Below, piece by piece: positions 20,877 through 29,604 of a DNA stretch of 64,000 bases. This DNA is from Hyphomicrobium sp. Lineage in GTDB: Bacteria > Pseudomonadota > Alphaproteobacteria > Rhizobiales > Hyphomicrobiaceae. Position 1 is the first letter of the stretch. The number at the start of each line of letters is the position of its first letter. The notes below the pieces were generated by a model. It saw only the letters and a program-made list of their open reading frames with translations, was not told where the DNA came from and did no database searches. The translations under genes and the position numbers were made by a program. Location: NCBI GenBank assembly GCA_019751875.1, contig JAIEMV010000014.1, positions 1 through 64,000 on the forward strand, written 5' to 3'.

Positions 20877-21779
20877 ATGCCCGCTTCTCGCCCACAGAAA
20901 GCCAATGGCGCACCGCCCCGCGGTGCCGCAAAGGCGAAGTCGAAGGCGGCAGGGCAGATTGCTTCCGCCGATCTCGTATGGGAGCAGGTCCAGCGTGAAG
21001 CCGCAGCCGCCATGGCAGGTGAGCCGGCGCTGACGGGCTTTGTCTTTGCAACAATTGTCAACCACTCTCGTCTGGAAGATGCGATCGCCCACCGTGTCGC
21101 CCAGCGGCTCAACCATTCCGATGTCGACGCAGGCTTGATCCTGCAGACGTTCCAGGACGTGCTCGACAGCCAGCCTGATTTGTCTCCGTCAATCCGCGCT
21201 GATTTGGCCGCCGTCTATGATCGTGACCCGGCCTGCACCCGCTATCTGGAGCCGCTGCTGTTTTTCAAAGGTTTCCACGCGCTCGTCACCCACCGCTTCG
21301 CGCACGAGCTTTGGCGTCAGGGGCGCAAGGATTTTGCGCTTTATCTCCAGAGCCAGTCATCGAAGATTTTCTCAACCGACATCCATCCCGCCGCCCGCTT
21401 CGGACGCGGCATCATGCTCGATCACGCCACCGGCTTCGTTGTTGGTGAAACCGCGGTCGTGGGCGACAACTGCTCTTTCCTGCATGCGGTCACGCTCGGC
21501 GGCAGCGGCAAGGTGACGGGCGATCGGCACCCCAAGATCGGCGCGGGCGTCCTGATTGGCGCGGGTGCGAAGGTGCTCGGCAACATCCATGTCGGCAACT
21601 GCGCCCTGGTCGCGGCCGGCAGCGTCGTGTTGCAGGACGTGCCCCCGCACATGACTGTGGCGGGCGTACCCGCCCGCGTCGTCGGCCCCGCGGGTTGCGC
21701 CGAGCCTGCCCGGTCCATGGATCAGATGCTGCGAACGGCGCCGAACTACCTGGGTCCGGACGACTATAGCATGCTCTAA
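20877..21779 (+). CDS. cysE: Serine O-acetyltransferase
   Basis: 300 aa. CysE makes O-acetylserine from serine and acetyl-CoA, the first step of cysteine synthesis. An Ala/Lys-rich extension of about 30 residues precedes the helical N-domain. The left-handed beta-helix has hexapeptide turns and active-site signatures DIHPAARFGRGIMLDHATG (catalytic His/Asp) and HAVTLGGSGK. The tail does not end in the Ile used to bind cysteine synthase in enterobacteria; it ends DDYSML. DUF3126 follows closely, as in many Hyphomicrobiales. Confidence 0.95.
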   Translation: MPASRPQKANGAPPRGAAKAKSKAAGQIASADLVWEQVQREAAAAMAGEPALTGFVFATIVNHSRLEDAIAHRVAQRLNHSDVDAGLILQTFQDVLDSQPDLSPSIRADLAAVYDRDPACTRYLEPLLFFKGFHALVTHRFAHELWRQGRKDFALYLQSQSSKIFSTDIHPAARFGRGIMLDHATGFVVGETAVVGDNCSFLHAVTLGGSGKVTGDRHPKIGAGVLIGAGAKVLGNIHVGNCALVAAGSVVLQDVPPHMTVAGVPARVVGPAGCAEPARSMDQMLRTAPNYLGPDDYSML

Positions 21780-21830
21780 GGCGCGCGACGTCCGCGCAGT
21801 CTAGCTCACAGATACAACCGGAGAAGCTAC

Positions 21831-22046
21831 GTGAAGAAAGAAGAAATCGCGAAGGTCGAGGCCTTCCTCCGCAAGACGTTCGGCACCAAGAACCTGTCAG
21901 TGCGCGCCCGCCCCAAGAAGGATGACAGCGCGGAGGTCTACATTGGGGATGACTTCATCGCCGTGCTGTTCCGCGAAGACGAGGACGGCGAGGTGTCCTA
22001 CCAATTCCAGATGGCCATTCTGGATGTCGATCTCGAAGAAGCTTGA
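21831..22046 (+). CDS. DUF3126 family protein
   Basis: 71 aa from GTG. The pattern KKEEIAKVEAFLRKTFG...RARPKKDDSAEVYIGDDFIAVLFRDED, ending with an FQMAILDVDL strand, is that of DUF3126, a small alphaproteobacterial family of unknown function often found beside cysE. It is a compact soluble alpha/beta protein. The gamma-carbonic-anhydrase-like gene starts 18 bp after its stop. Confidence 0.85.
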   Translation: MKKEEIAKVEAFLRKTFGTKNLSVRARPKKDDSAEVYIGDDFIAVLFREDEDGEVSYQFQMAILDVDLEEA

Positions 22047-22064
22047 GCGCGCGCCGGGGGCAAC

Positions 22065-22595
22065 ATGACGATGTACCGGCTCGCGGATGCGCATGTCCTC
22101 ATGCCGAAGAGTGGTCGCGCGTGGGTGGCACCGAATGCGGTTGCCTTGGGTAAAGTGGAGTTGTGCGAAGACGCGAGCGTCTGGTTCGGAGCCGTACTGC
22201 GCGGTGACAACGAGTTGATCCGGGTCGGAGCCCGCTCGAACGTGCAGGACGGATGCGTGCTGCACACGGACCCAGGCTTTCCACTCGACATCGGCGAGGA
22301 TTGCACGATCGGCCACATAGTCATGCTGCACGGATGCACCGTAGGTAGCGGGAGCTTGATCGGCATCGGCTCGATCGTGCTGAATGGCGCCAAGATAGGT
22401 GAGGGGTCTCTCGTTGGCGCCAATACACTGATCACCGAGGGTAAAGAATTCCCGCCGCGCTCGATGATTTTGGGTTCGCCCGGCAAGGTCGTGCGCGCAT
22501 TGTCGGCCGAAGAGAGTGAGCGCTTGAAGGCGAGCGCCGGCCGCTATGTCGCCAACTGGAAGCGCTACGCACAGAGCCTGGCACCACAGGACTGA
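22065..22595 (+). CDS. Gamma-carbonic-anhydrase-like hexapeptide protein (YrdA/PaaY type)
   Basis: 176 aa left-handed beta-helix. The gamma-CA pattern is clear: [21 protein letters not shown], then [18 protein letters not shown], with the His residues that would bind zinc across subunits. The C-terminal helix ([22 protein letters not shown]) is typical. Homologues include YrdA, CaiE and PaaY, several of which lack strong carbonic anhydrase activity, so the reaction is uncertain. A terminator follows at once. Confidence 0.88.
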   Translation: MTMYRLADAHVLMPKSGRAWVAPNAVALGKVELCEDASVWFGAVLRGDNELIRVGARSNVQDGCVLHTDPGFPLDIGEDCTIGHIVMLHGCTVGSGSLIGIGSIVLNGAKIGEGSLVGANTLITEGKEFPPRSMILGSPGKVVRALSAEESERLKASAGRYVANWKRYAQSLAPQD

Positions 22596-22601
22596 ACGAA
22601 C

Positions 22602-22631
22602 GAGCCGGACGCGATGCGCATCCGGCTCTTT
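22602..22631 (+). terminator. Intrinsic terminator after the gamma-CA-like gene
   Basis: An 8-bp perfect stem (GAGCCGGA / TCCGGCTC), extendable by inner GCG/CGC pairs, is followed by TTTCGTTT seven bases after the stop codon. Confidence 0.85.
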
Positions 22632-22652
22632 CGTTTCAAACTCTTTGCAACT

Positions 22653-23294
22653 TCAGCGGTCGTTCTGCACGCCAGCAAGCGACGATGGAGCGCCGGCATC
22701 CTGCGGATCGAGCGACACCCACACTTTCGGATCGAGATACGACTGGCGCATGACGAATTGATAACTGGAGCGCGACCACAGCCGGACATCGTCGCTCTTG
22801 TTGTCGAGCACGAAATCGCCCTGGCTCGTGCGCGCGGTGAGAATAGCATGGCCCTCGCCCTTCTCATCGCGCACGACCGTCAGCAACAGCGAACTCGACG
22901 GCCAGCCGCGGCCGATCAGAATTTTCTGCTTGAGCAGAGCATAATCTTCGCAGTCGCCCTTGTCGCCGGGAAGCGTCCAATATTCGCTGATGCCGTAGAT
23001 CTCACTGTCCGTCGCCGGCTCGACAGACCGGTTGACGAGGCGGTTCACCTCGTCGAGGTCGCTGAGGCTTTCCGGAGTGGCTTCGAAGCGGCCCCCGTTC
23101 CCGCGCTGGACACAGTATTGCGGGTTCTGGTCGCAAAAGCGCACGAATCCGTAAGGTGCCTGTGAGGATCCGAACACCCGCATGTAAGGGGTTCGTTCAT
23201 ACACCGCGGGCAATGCAACCGGATCGGCCGCAGCCTGGGTGGCCAGAGTAGCGCCTAACGCAGCGCCAGCGACAATGACTGATACGCACTTCAT
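22653..23294 (-). CDS. BTLCP transglutaminase-like cysteine peptidase (LapG superfamily)
   Basis: 213 aa from an ATG opening a signal peptide (1-23). The family triad is visible: C115 in GDKGDCEDYALLK, H149 in GEGHAIL and D164 in FVLDN. Bacterial transglutaminase-like cysteine peptidases include LapG, which trims surface adhesins when the c-di-GMP receptor LapD releases it. No lapD-like gene or adhesin is in the window, but a tandem PilZ (c-di-GMP receptor) gene lies immediately upstream on the same strand, 145 bp away. Confidence 0.88.
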   Translation of the reverse strand: MKCVSVIVAGAALGATLATQAAADPVALPAVYERTPYMRVFGSSQAPYGFVRFCDQNPQYCVQRGNGGRFEATPESLSDLDEVNRLVNRSVEPATDSEIYGISEYWTLPGDKGDCEDYALLKQKILIGRGWPSSSLLLTVVRDEKGEGHAILTARTSQGDFVLDNKSDDVRLWSRSSYQFVMRQSYLDPKVWVSLDPQDAGAPSSLAGVQNDR

Positions 23295-23439
23295 GCGAAA
23301 ACCCCGTACTAACAACGCTACACTAGCGTAAAATCCTCGTTGTCCCCTGAATGCAAAGCCCGGCATTTGATCAAACTTTTATCTTTCTGCCGCGCCCGCT
23401 CTTCCTGCCCGTACCCGCATGTTCCGTCTGTTCTCGCCG

Positions 23440-24066
23440 TCACGTGAAATGCCGGCGAAGAGCCTCCGGTTCCTGAATGTCGACGAACTGAACACCGATC
23501 CCCTGTTCGTGATGGCGCACAACGCGCCCGCGCATCCGCCCGAGCATCAAGCCGCTTCCAATCGGCGGCCGCATGTCCATCCGCAGCGATGCCCCGGAGA
23601 TCGACACGTCGACGACTTCGCAATCGACGGTTTCGCCCGTATCGAGCAAAACAGTTTTGTTCTGAACTGCGACGGAACCGCGTTCGTGCCGGCGCTCCGT
23701 GATGCCGCTCAGCACGTCGCGATTGAGAAGCCAGGTCAGTTGCGCAGCCAGCTTTTCTCGCTTGCGCGCGGTCGTCCTGAACTGCATCGCGAACCCGCCT
23801 TCGAAGACCCGCACGACGCTGCCTTCCAGCCCACCGATATGATCGAAATAGGCGACGATGCGTTCGCCCTCTTCAACGGTTACGGGCGAATTGATTGCGG
23901 CGCCGCCAACAGATATGTCATTCAATCTACAGGGATATTCGTGCCGGTTTGCACGCATGAAGCGGCCGAGCAACGTAATCGCGACGCGCTTGTGGCGGCG
24001 CTTGTCCGTCGCGGGTTCTGCTCCAAGGACAGCCGTCTCCTTGAGCGATTGGAAGGCGGTGGTCAT
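23440..24066 (-). CDS. Tandem PilZ-domain protein (c-di-GMP receptor)
   Basis: 208 aa. Two PilZ domains, each with both c-di-GMP motifs: RRHKR plus NDISVGGA in the first, RRHER plus DVSISGA in the second. No membrane segment or output domain, so it probably acts as a soluble c-di-GMP adaptor. The start is put at the ATG (24066); a TTG seven codons earlier is possible. It is next to the LapG-superfamily peptidase and a PAS_5 protein on the same strand. Confidence 0.88.
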   Translation of the reverse strand: MTTAFQSLKETAVLGAEPATDKRRHKRVAITLLGRFMRANRHEYPCRLNDISVGGAAINSPVTVEEGERIVAYFDHIGGLEGSVVRVFEGGFAMQFRTTARKREKLAAQLTWLLNRDVLSGITERRHERGSVAVQNKTVLLDTGETVDCEVVDVSISGASLRMDMRPPIGSGLMLGRMRGRVVRHHEQGIGVQFVDIQEPEALRRHFT

Positions 24067-24251
24067 GCGTCGCGGACCCGATAGCAACCTGCGTCAGACC
24101 AGTCCTGGCCCCGATCAAACACAACGATCGTGCGCAGATCCGGGCAGTCTCACGGTGACTATGGGGCGGAGCTTCTTAATGAAGGCCTAAAGGGTCCCCG
24201 AAAGTGGGACAGGGCGTGCTAGAAAAAACGACGTGAGGCCTTAAGGTCTGA

Positions 24252-24917
24252 TCAAGATTCGGAAGCAACGGTCCTGTTGCCGTTGAGACCACCATCGAAG
24301 ACGCGAAACTGGCGACGGTCCGACCGCACGATGCGGGACTGGCGAATGCGCTCCACAAAAGGGCTCTGGCGGTCATCGATGTCGTCGGTCCCCGCGACAG
24401 ACGCTTGTGCATGCCCGTCCGGCCAGATGATCTCGTCGGTCGCCAGATGCATGGCTTCGAGCGGCTCGAGACCAAGCCACGATGGCGCCGTCAGCGGACT
24501 CACGACGCCGAGGAACCGATCGGCACACACGTGTCCGTGGACCAAGGGCAGGATGAGGATTTCCACCTGCAGAGATTTTCCCGAAGCGGTCTCTGTGTTT
24601 GCCAGGAGCAGGATCACCCCGCCGTGCGCTGAAATGGCATTCAGCCGTGACCGCAGCGTACTGATGTCTTGCGCATTCCAGGATGCGAGAAAGTCGTGTC
24701 CCCGAAATTCTTTTTTGAAGCGCTCGCACAAGCGGGTTCCCGCCAGGCGATACGGGAAGGTGCCCGCATCGCGGCGCTCCAGGATGAACGTGTCAGGCAG
24801 CGCGTCCCCGATACTGGCCGGCTCGATCTCGAAGCGGCGGGGGGCGAGGCGGGAGCCGCGGAGCCGGTTCCAGTAGTCGTACAGGTGCTGGCTGGCCTTA
24901 TGTCTCATTCTGACCAT
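24252..24917 (-). CDS. PAS_5-family (PF07310-type) PAS domain protein
   Basis: 221 aa. The pattern LYDYWNRLRGSRLAPRR split from IEPASIGDALPDTFILER, then FPYRLAGTRLCERFKKEFRGHDFL, is the alphaproteobacterial PAS_5 signature, a stand-alone sensory domain. The protein has no kinase, cyclase or HTH domain. Its ligand and partner are unknown. The gene lies upstream of the PilZ gene with a 185-bp gap, so co-transcription is possible but not certain. Confidence 0.8.
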   Translation of the reverse strand: MVRMRHKASQHLYDYWNRLRGSRLAPRRFEIEPASIGDALPDTFILERRDAGTFPYRLAGTRLCERFKKEFRGHDFLASWNAQDISTLRSRLNAISAHGGVILLLANTETASGKSLQVEILILPLVHGHVCADRFLGVVSPLTAPSWLGLEPLEAMHLATDEIIWPDGHAQASVAGTDDIDDRQSPFVERIRQSRIVRSDRRQFRVFDGGLNGNRTVASES

Positions 24918-25129
24918 CGATCGTACACGACCCGCCAGGGCCGAGGATTATTGGGACGGCGGCAAGGCCGAAGCCGTGCGCGTTAACGCCTCGATCGCAG
25001 CTTTTGTGCCAGTGGCGGTGCCGGTGCTGACCGCCTCGTCAGCCGGACATCCGTTTAGAGTTGCCGCCCGAGGCCGCGCCCGCCATCGTGCCGCCTGTCG
25101 CAGCGCGGTAACGGCCGCTCCGGAGCCGC

Positions 25130-25951
25130 ATGAGGAGGACGATCTTGGCGAACCTGCATGATGATGGCCGGCATGACCCGGGAGAGCCCCCGCTGCATGC
25201 CACTCCGCCCTCCGCTGGCCTGCCGCCGCGTGAACCGATTTTCAACATCCCGCCCATGGTCCTCAGCCTGCTGGCGATCATGCTCGCGGTGATGGTCTAT
25301 CGTATGACGCTGGACGAGAATGCCGACACGTACTTCGTCCTGCTGATGGCTCTGATCCCCGCGCGATTGAGCGGCTATGCCGCCGATCTACCCGGGGGCG
25401 TGGCGGCAATCTACACGCAATTCGTGACCCACATGTTTGTCCACGGCGACGCCATGCATTTGGCAATCAACGGCGCGTCGATGCTGGCATTTGCCGGTGC
25501 ACTGGAAAAACGCATAGGCGCAATCCGTCTTTTATTCTTTTTCGTTGTTTGCGGTTTCGCGGGTGCAATAACGTTCATCGTCATCAATCCCGGATTACTC
25601 GCCCCCATGATCGGAGCCTCGGGTGCGATAGCGGGAATGATGGGCGGTGTGATGCGCTTCTTTTTCAGTGCTCTGGATGGTGGTGGAGGGCTGCGCCGTC
25701 TCAATGAGAACCCGCGTTCAATCCCTTTGAGATCTCTGTCTGCTGCGCTGCGGGATCGCCGTCTGCAGGTCGTGACGGCAGCGTTCGTCGTGATGAACTT
25801 CGCTGCGATGATCGGCTTCGGAGACGTGAATGCGAGCAACGCTATTGCGTGGGAAGCGCACGTGGGTGGCTATATCGCGGGACTTCTTCTATTCGGACTC
25901 TTCGATATTGCACCGCGTCATGAAGATGTTCCGGAATTCCCGGCGGAATGA
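25130..25951 (+). CDS. Rhomboid-family intramembrane serine protease
   Basis: 273 aa with about six membrane helices after a 40-residue Pro/His-rich cytoplasmic start. The catalytic Ser is S164 in GASGAIAG. The catalytic His is H244 in AWEAHVGGYIAG. The H-x6-7-N region (HMFVHGDAMHLAINGASM) of the second helix is present. It should cut single-pass membrane proteins; the substrate is unknown. The exact start is uncertain, with several alternatives in the first 15 codons. Confidence 0.9.
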   Translation: MRRTILANLHDDGRHDPGEPPLHATPPSAGLPPREPIFNIPPMVLSLLAIMLAVMVYRMTLDENADTYFVLLMALIPARLSGYAADLPGGVAAIYTQFVTHMFVHGDAMHLAINGASMLAFAGALEKRIGAIRLLFFFVVCGFAGAITFIVINPGLLAPMIGASGAIAGMMGGVMRFFFSALDGGGGLRRLNENPRSIPLRSLSAALRDRRLQVVTAAFVVMNFAAMIGFGDVNASNAIAWEAHVGGYIAGLLLFGLFDIAPRHEDVPEFPAE

Positions 25952-26134
25952 GCTTGAATCGTGCGACAATTTGGACCACCATTCAAAAGACTTTAAGAAA
26001 GTGTCGCGTTGTCCGGAGAGAATTGGACGGCACGGCCCGAGCCGCTTCAGCCTTCCAGTCGAAGCAAAGTTCGCCGCCGCGCAGTTCCAGAACCCCTCTT
26101 GGTCTACGAACGGCACCAGACGGGAGAAGACACC

Positions 26135-26566
26135 ATGAACGTCGCAACGATTCTCAAAGCCAAAGGTCGCTCTGTTACAACGGTACGGCCCGATCACACG
26201 CTTCAGGAAGTTGCAGCGAAACTTGCCGCGCGCAAGATCGGCGCCGTGGTGGTCGTGGGCGAAAACGGCGCGGTGGACGGCATCATTTCGGAGCGTGATG
26301 TGATCCGCGCCATTGCCGAACGCGGGGTCGCTGCGCTGGACATGCCGGCGTCGCGCTTCATGACGCGCGATGTCGTTACGTGCAGCGAGACGAGTCTGGT
26401 CGACGAGACCATGGAAATGATGACGTCTGGCCGTTTCCGCCATCTCCCCGTCGTCGAGGACGGCTCCCTCGTGGGCATCATTTCGATCGGTGACGTGGTC
26501 AAGAACCACGTGGCTACGGTGGAAATGGAAGTCTCCGCAATGCGCAGCTATTTGGCGACGGGCTGA
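26135..26566 (+). CDS. Tandem CBS-domain protein
   Basis: 143 aa from the ATG after GGGAG. Two CBS motifs form one Bateman module: ILKAKGRSVTTVRPDHTLQEV...GAVVVVGENGAVDGIISERDVIRAI and FMTRDVVTCSETSLVDETMEMM...HLPVVEDGSLVGIISIGDVV. Such stand-alone modules bind adenine nucleotides or SAM and modulate partners. None can be named here. A terminator follows. Confidence 0.9.
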   Translation: MNVATILKAKGRSVTTVRPDHTLQEVAAKLAARKIGAVVVVGENGAVDGIISERDVIRAIAERGVAALDMPASRFMTRDVVTCSETSLVDETMEMMTSGRFRHLPVVEDGSLVGIISIGDVVKNHVATVEMEVSAMRSYLATG

Positions 26567-26621
26567 GTTGCCAAGTCGTGACGGCGCGCAAACCGCGTCG
26601 CTAATCTGCGAGCAAATGGTG

Positions 26622-26654
26622 AGGCTGGCCGCATCGCGCGCGCCAGCCTTTTTG
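26622..26654 (+). terminator. Intrinsic terminator after the CBS gene
   Basis: An 8-bp perfect stem (AGGCTGGC / GCCAGCCT) with a 12-nt GC-rich loop is followed by TTTTT. It lies between the CBS gene and the convergent patatin gene. Confidence 0.8.
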
Positions 26655-26671
26655 TATGGTGTCTTGCGAAA

Positions 26672-27628
26672 TCAGGCGTGCTGAACGCCGAACCGCGCAT
26701 CGACGTCACGGCGGAGCTTCAGTTCGCGAGCGATGTCCTCGGCCTCGCGCTTGCCTGCACTGTCCCCGCGTTGGATGAGTTCGTCCGCGCGATGAAAATC
26801 AAACAGGCCGATGCCTTGCAGGCGCGGACTGATGAGCGCGTCCGGCGGGTCGCCGGCCAGCCGCGATCGCGCAATCCGATCCTGCACGATGTTGAGCGCA
26901 TCGACCATCACGGTGGAGATGCCGGGAACATCCTCGCCGCGGCCGAACAACTGCCTCGTCAGCAGCCAGCGTGCGCCCACGCCCGACTTGTCCTTGGCAA
27001 CCATCTCCTCGCGTGCTTCCGCTTCCTCTTCCTCGGCGTGATCGACGATGGCATTGGCTGCGGCCGACCGGCTGGAAATATCGTAATTGAGATTCACCGC
27101 GATCACATAGCGGGCGCCCAGTGCGCGGCAAACCGAGACGGGAATGGGATTGACAAGCGCGCCGTCGAACAGCCATCGGCCATCGATCTTCACCGGCTTG
27201 AAGATACCGGGCAGCGCATAGGACGCGCGGATCGCATCGACGAGCCGTCCGCGAGACAACCACACTTCATGTCCCGAACCGATTTCGGTGGCCACCGCTG
27301 TGAAGCGCCGGTCGAGATCCTCGATCCGCCGATCGCTCAGATGCCGCTCCAGCCGATCGCAGAGCTTCTGCCCTGAGATGAGACCGGTGCCGGCCAGGTT
27401 GAAATCGAGGTAACCAAAGACACGCCGTTTCGTCAGACTGCGGGCAAAATCTTCCAGATCGTCGAGCTGACCGGCGAGATGACAGCCACCGACCACAGCG
27501 CCCATCGACGTGCCGACGATGATGTCCGGCTTGATGCCGGCTGCGAGGAGAGCGCGAAGAACGCCGATGTGAGCCCAGCCCCGCGCCGCGCCGCCGCCCA
27601 ATGCCAAACCGATCTTTGGGACTGCCAT
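26672..27628 (-). CDS. Patatin-like phospholipase, RssA type
   Basis: 318 aa. The patatin features are all present: GGGAARG oxyanion loop (11-17), nucleophile S41 in GTSMG, and catalytic D155 in DGALVNP. A helical C-terminal extension of about 130 residues contains an acidic EEEEAEAREE stretch. It is a soluble Ser-Asp lipid acyl hydrolase. Bacterial relatives such as RssA have poorly known substrates. No operon partner. Confidence 0.9.
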   Translation of the reverse strand: MAVPKIGLALGGGAARGWAHIGVLRALLAAGIKPDIIVGTSMGAVVGGCHLAGQLDDLEDFARSLTKRRVFGYLDFNLAGTGLISGQKLCDRLERHLSDRRIEDLDRRFTAVATEIGSGHEVWLSRGRLVDAIRASYALPGIFKPVKIDGRWLFDGALVNPIPVSVCRALGARYVIAVNLNYDISSRSAAANAIVDHAEEEEAEAREEMVAKDKSGVGARWLLTRQLFGRGEDVPGISTVMVDALNIVQDRIARSRLAGDPPDALISPRLQGIGLFDFHRADELIQRGDSAGKREAEDIARELKLRRDVDARFGVQHA

Positions 27629-27841
27629 CTGCGTGCTCCGACCGCTTGCGTCTCGAAGAGGAAAGCAACCCCCATGCCGCGTACGCCCAAGACTGCCCGA
27701 TCAGCGTGCCAGGAGGATGTTAAAGTCGCCCTAGGACATTGGTAAAATCATAACTCCCGCGTGTTACGAAAACGTACGAAACCTCTGAATTGAGTGAATG
27801 CTGCGATGCATTTCGATAATGACCTGCGTAATTGTAAAATC

Positions 27842-28249
27842 CTACTCGCGCTTGAGGCGCGTTGAACCCGGCTCTCCCACGGGCACACTGCGATAGAAGC
27901 AGGAACGCTCGCCGGTGTGACACGCCACGCCCGCGCCTTTGATACCCACTTTCAGCCACAGCGCATCCTGATCGCAATCGACTCGCATTTCGACGATCTC
28001 GAGTAGATTGCCGCTTTCCTCGCCTTTCTTCCAGATTTTCCCGCGAGAGCGGCTCCAGAAATGCGCGATCCCCGTATCGATCGTTAAGCGCAGAGCTTGC
28101 GAATTCATCCAGGCGAACATCAAAACGTCGCCCGTCACCGCATCGGTCACGATTGCCGCCACCAGCCCTTGAGCATCAAAGCGCGGGGATAACGTCAGCC
28201 CCTGCTCGAGATCGGTGTCGGTCGTAGTCGTTGGAGTTGTCGCGGGCAT
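27842..28249 (-). CDS. hisI: Phosphoribosyl-AMP cyclohydrolase
   Basis: 135 aa when started at the ATG at 28249; the frame stays open upstream into the divergent gene. It opens the adenine ring in the third step of histidine synthesis. Signatures: [37 protein letters not shown], split by the conserved SRSR, then the metal-binding [10 protein letters not shown] and [12 protein letters not shown]. It is a stand-alone HisI without the HisE part, usual in alphaproteobacteria. No other his genes are nearby. An Ala/Thr-rich start region is variable. Confidence 0.95.
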   Translation of the reverse strand: MPATTPTTTTDTDLEQGLTLSPRFDAQGLVAAIVTDAVTGDVLMFAWMNSQALRLTIDTGIAHFWSRSRGKIWKKGEESGNLLEIVEMRVDCDQDALWLKVGIKGAGVACHTGERSCFYRSVPVGEPGSTRLKRE

Positions 28250-28322
28250 GGTGCCGTCCGGGTTGAATGGTCCTATATGTATAACCCGGTTCGACGACCC
28301 CGGGGACCGCATTGGAGCGTGC

Positions 28323-28787
28323 ATGGCCGACTTGGATGACATCTACAACACGAGGATCCTCGAACTTGCGGCAGCGATCCCGCATACGGGGCGCCTGCCC
28401 TCGCCGGGGGGCCATGGGGAAGCGCATTCGAAGCTGTGCGGCTCAACCATCTCCGTCGATGTCGCGCTCGATCCCGACGGGGAGGTCGTGACCGGGTTTG
28501 CCCAGAACGTCAAAGCCTGCCTGCTCGGCCAAGCCGCGGCCGCGATCGTCGGTCGCGAGATCATCGGCACGCCGGTCGGTGAAATGAAAGCGGTCGCCGA
28601 AACCATGCGCCAGATGCTGAAGGACAACGGCCCCGCACCGTCCGGGCGCTGGGCTGATCTCGCCCTACTCGAACCCGTACGCGACTATCGCCACCGGCAC
28701 GCTTCGACGCTCCTGATCTTCGACGCACTCGAGCGCGCTGTGGCCAATGCCCAAGGCCGCGACGCGTCCCATCGCCAAGCGATTTAG
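28323..28787 (+). CDS. IscU/NifU-like iron-sulfur scaffold family protein
   Basis: 154 aa from the ATG with GGAG upstream. The family pattern includes C39 in KLCGSTI and C66 in [11 protein letters not shown]. The third scaffold Cys, normally near the C-terminus, is replaced: the segment reads RHRHASTLL. So it has two of three cluster ligands and may be a specialised carrier or lineage variant. It is divergent from hisI with only 73 bp between the starts. Confidence 0.85.
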   Translation: MADLDDIYNTRILELAAAIPHTGRLPSPGGHGEAHSKLCGSTISVDVALDPDGEVVTGFAQNVKACLLGQAAAAIVGREIIGTPVGEMKAVAETMRQMLKDNGPAPSGRWADLALLEPVRDYRHRHASTLLIFDALERAVANAQGRDASHRQAI

Positions 28788-28824
28788 GATACGTGGCCCA
28801 GCCGCACAGCATAGGGGGAAGATC

Positions 28825-29289
28825 ATGCCCGTAGTCCGGGATCCTCGGAGCCTTCCAGCCCGGCGAACGACGATTTACCCGGCCCCTTTCGATCAAGGGT
28901 TCGATAAGCGCGCCAAGCGGGCGCTGACCGAGGTGCTGGGTCTGACGCAGTTCGGGATCAACCTCACCACGCTGGAGCCGGGTGGCCAGTCGGCTCACCG
29001 CCATTGGCATGCGGCAGAAGACGAAGCGATCTATGTCGTGGACGGCACGCTGACGCTCGTGACCGACGAGGGCGAGCACATCTTGACCGCTGGCATGATG
29101 GCGGGATTTCCGGCCGGCTCAGCGAACGGACACCATGTTGTCAACCGCGGCTCTGAGCCCGGCACCTATCTGGAGATCGGCACCCGCGCGCGCGATGATG
29201 ATGTGGTCTATTCGGATATCGACTTGCAGCTCACGAAGCGCGATGGCCTGTCCCGCTTCTCCCGCAAAACAGGAGAGCCGCTGCCGTGA
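28825..29289 (+). CDS. Cupin-domain protein
   Basis: 154 aa. Cupin motif 1 reads PGGQSAHRHWHAAEDEAIYVVDG (metal His pair, Glu) in pieces, and motif 2 reads PAGSANGHHVVN. It belongs to the single-domain metal-binding cupins with no assigned reaction. A GGGGGAAG site precedes the ATG. The gene begins 38 bp after the scaffold gene and overlaps yidD by 4 bp (GTGA), so scaffold, cupin and yidD form one unit. Confidence 0.85.
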   Translation: MPVVRDPRSLPARRTTIYPAPFDQGFDKRAKRALTEVLGLTQFGINLTTLEPGGQSAHRHWHAAEDEAIYVVDGTLTLVTDEGEHILTAGMMAGFPAGSANGHHVVNRGSEPGTYLEIGTRARDDDVVYSDIDLQLTKRDGLSRFSRKTGEPLP

Positions 29290-29564
29290 GCCTCTCCCGG
29301 TCGGTCATGAAAGCCCCCGTGCATCTCTACCGGGCGACGCTGAAGCCATGGATGGGCATGGAATGCCGCCACATGCCGAGCTGCTCCGAGTACGCGTTGG
29401 AGGCCATCGACCGCAACGGCGCCTGGAAAGGCTTTTGGCTCATGATCTCGCGCATCGCCCGCTGCCACCCATGGGGCACACACGGCTACGATCCCGTGCC
29501 CGACCTCACGCGGGAAAGCCACCCCTTCGCACCGTGGCGCTACGGCCGCTGGAAGAAGGCCTAG
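29286..29564 (+). CDS. yidD: Membrane protein insertion efficiency factor YidD
   Basis: 92 aa from GTG overlapping the cupin stop by 4 bp. The YidD signature is complete: CRHMPSCSEYALEAI and a later HPWGTHGYDPVP. YidD is a small membrane-associated protein that helps YidC-mediated insertion. It is usually beside rnpA and yidC; here it is apart, as in many Hyphomicrobiales. Confidence 0.95.
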   Translation: MSLSRSVMKAPVHLYRATLKPWMGMECRHMPSCSEYALEAIDRNGAWKGFWLMISRIARCHPWGTHGYDPVPDLTRESHPFAPWRYGRWKKA

Positions 29565-29604
29565 CCCGTGCGGCGAGCGGGGCTCGGCGGCCTCTCTCGT
29601 CTGA

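Noticed and set aside
24976-25161. 61-codon plus-strand frame before the rhomboid gene
   Set aside because: It overlaps the rhomboid start, has no ribosome binding site and an Ala/Arg composition typical of non-coding GC-rich DNA.
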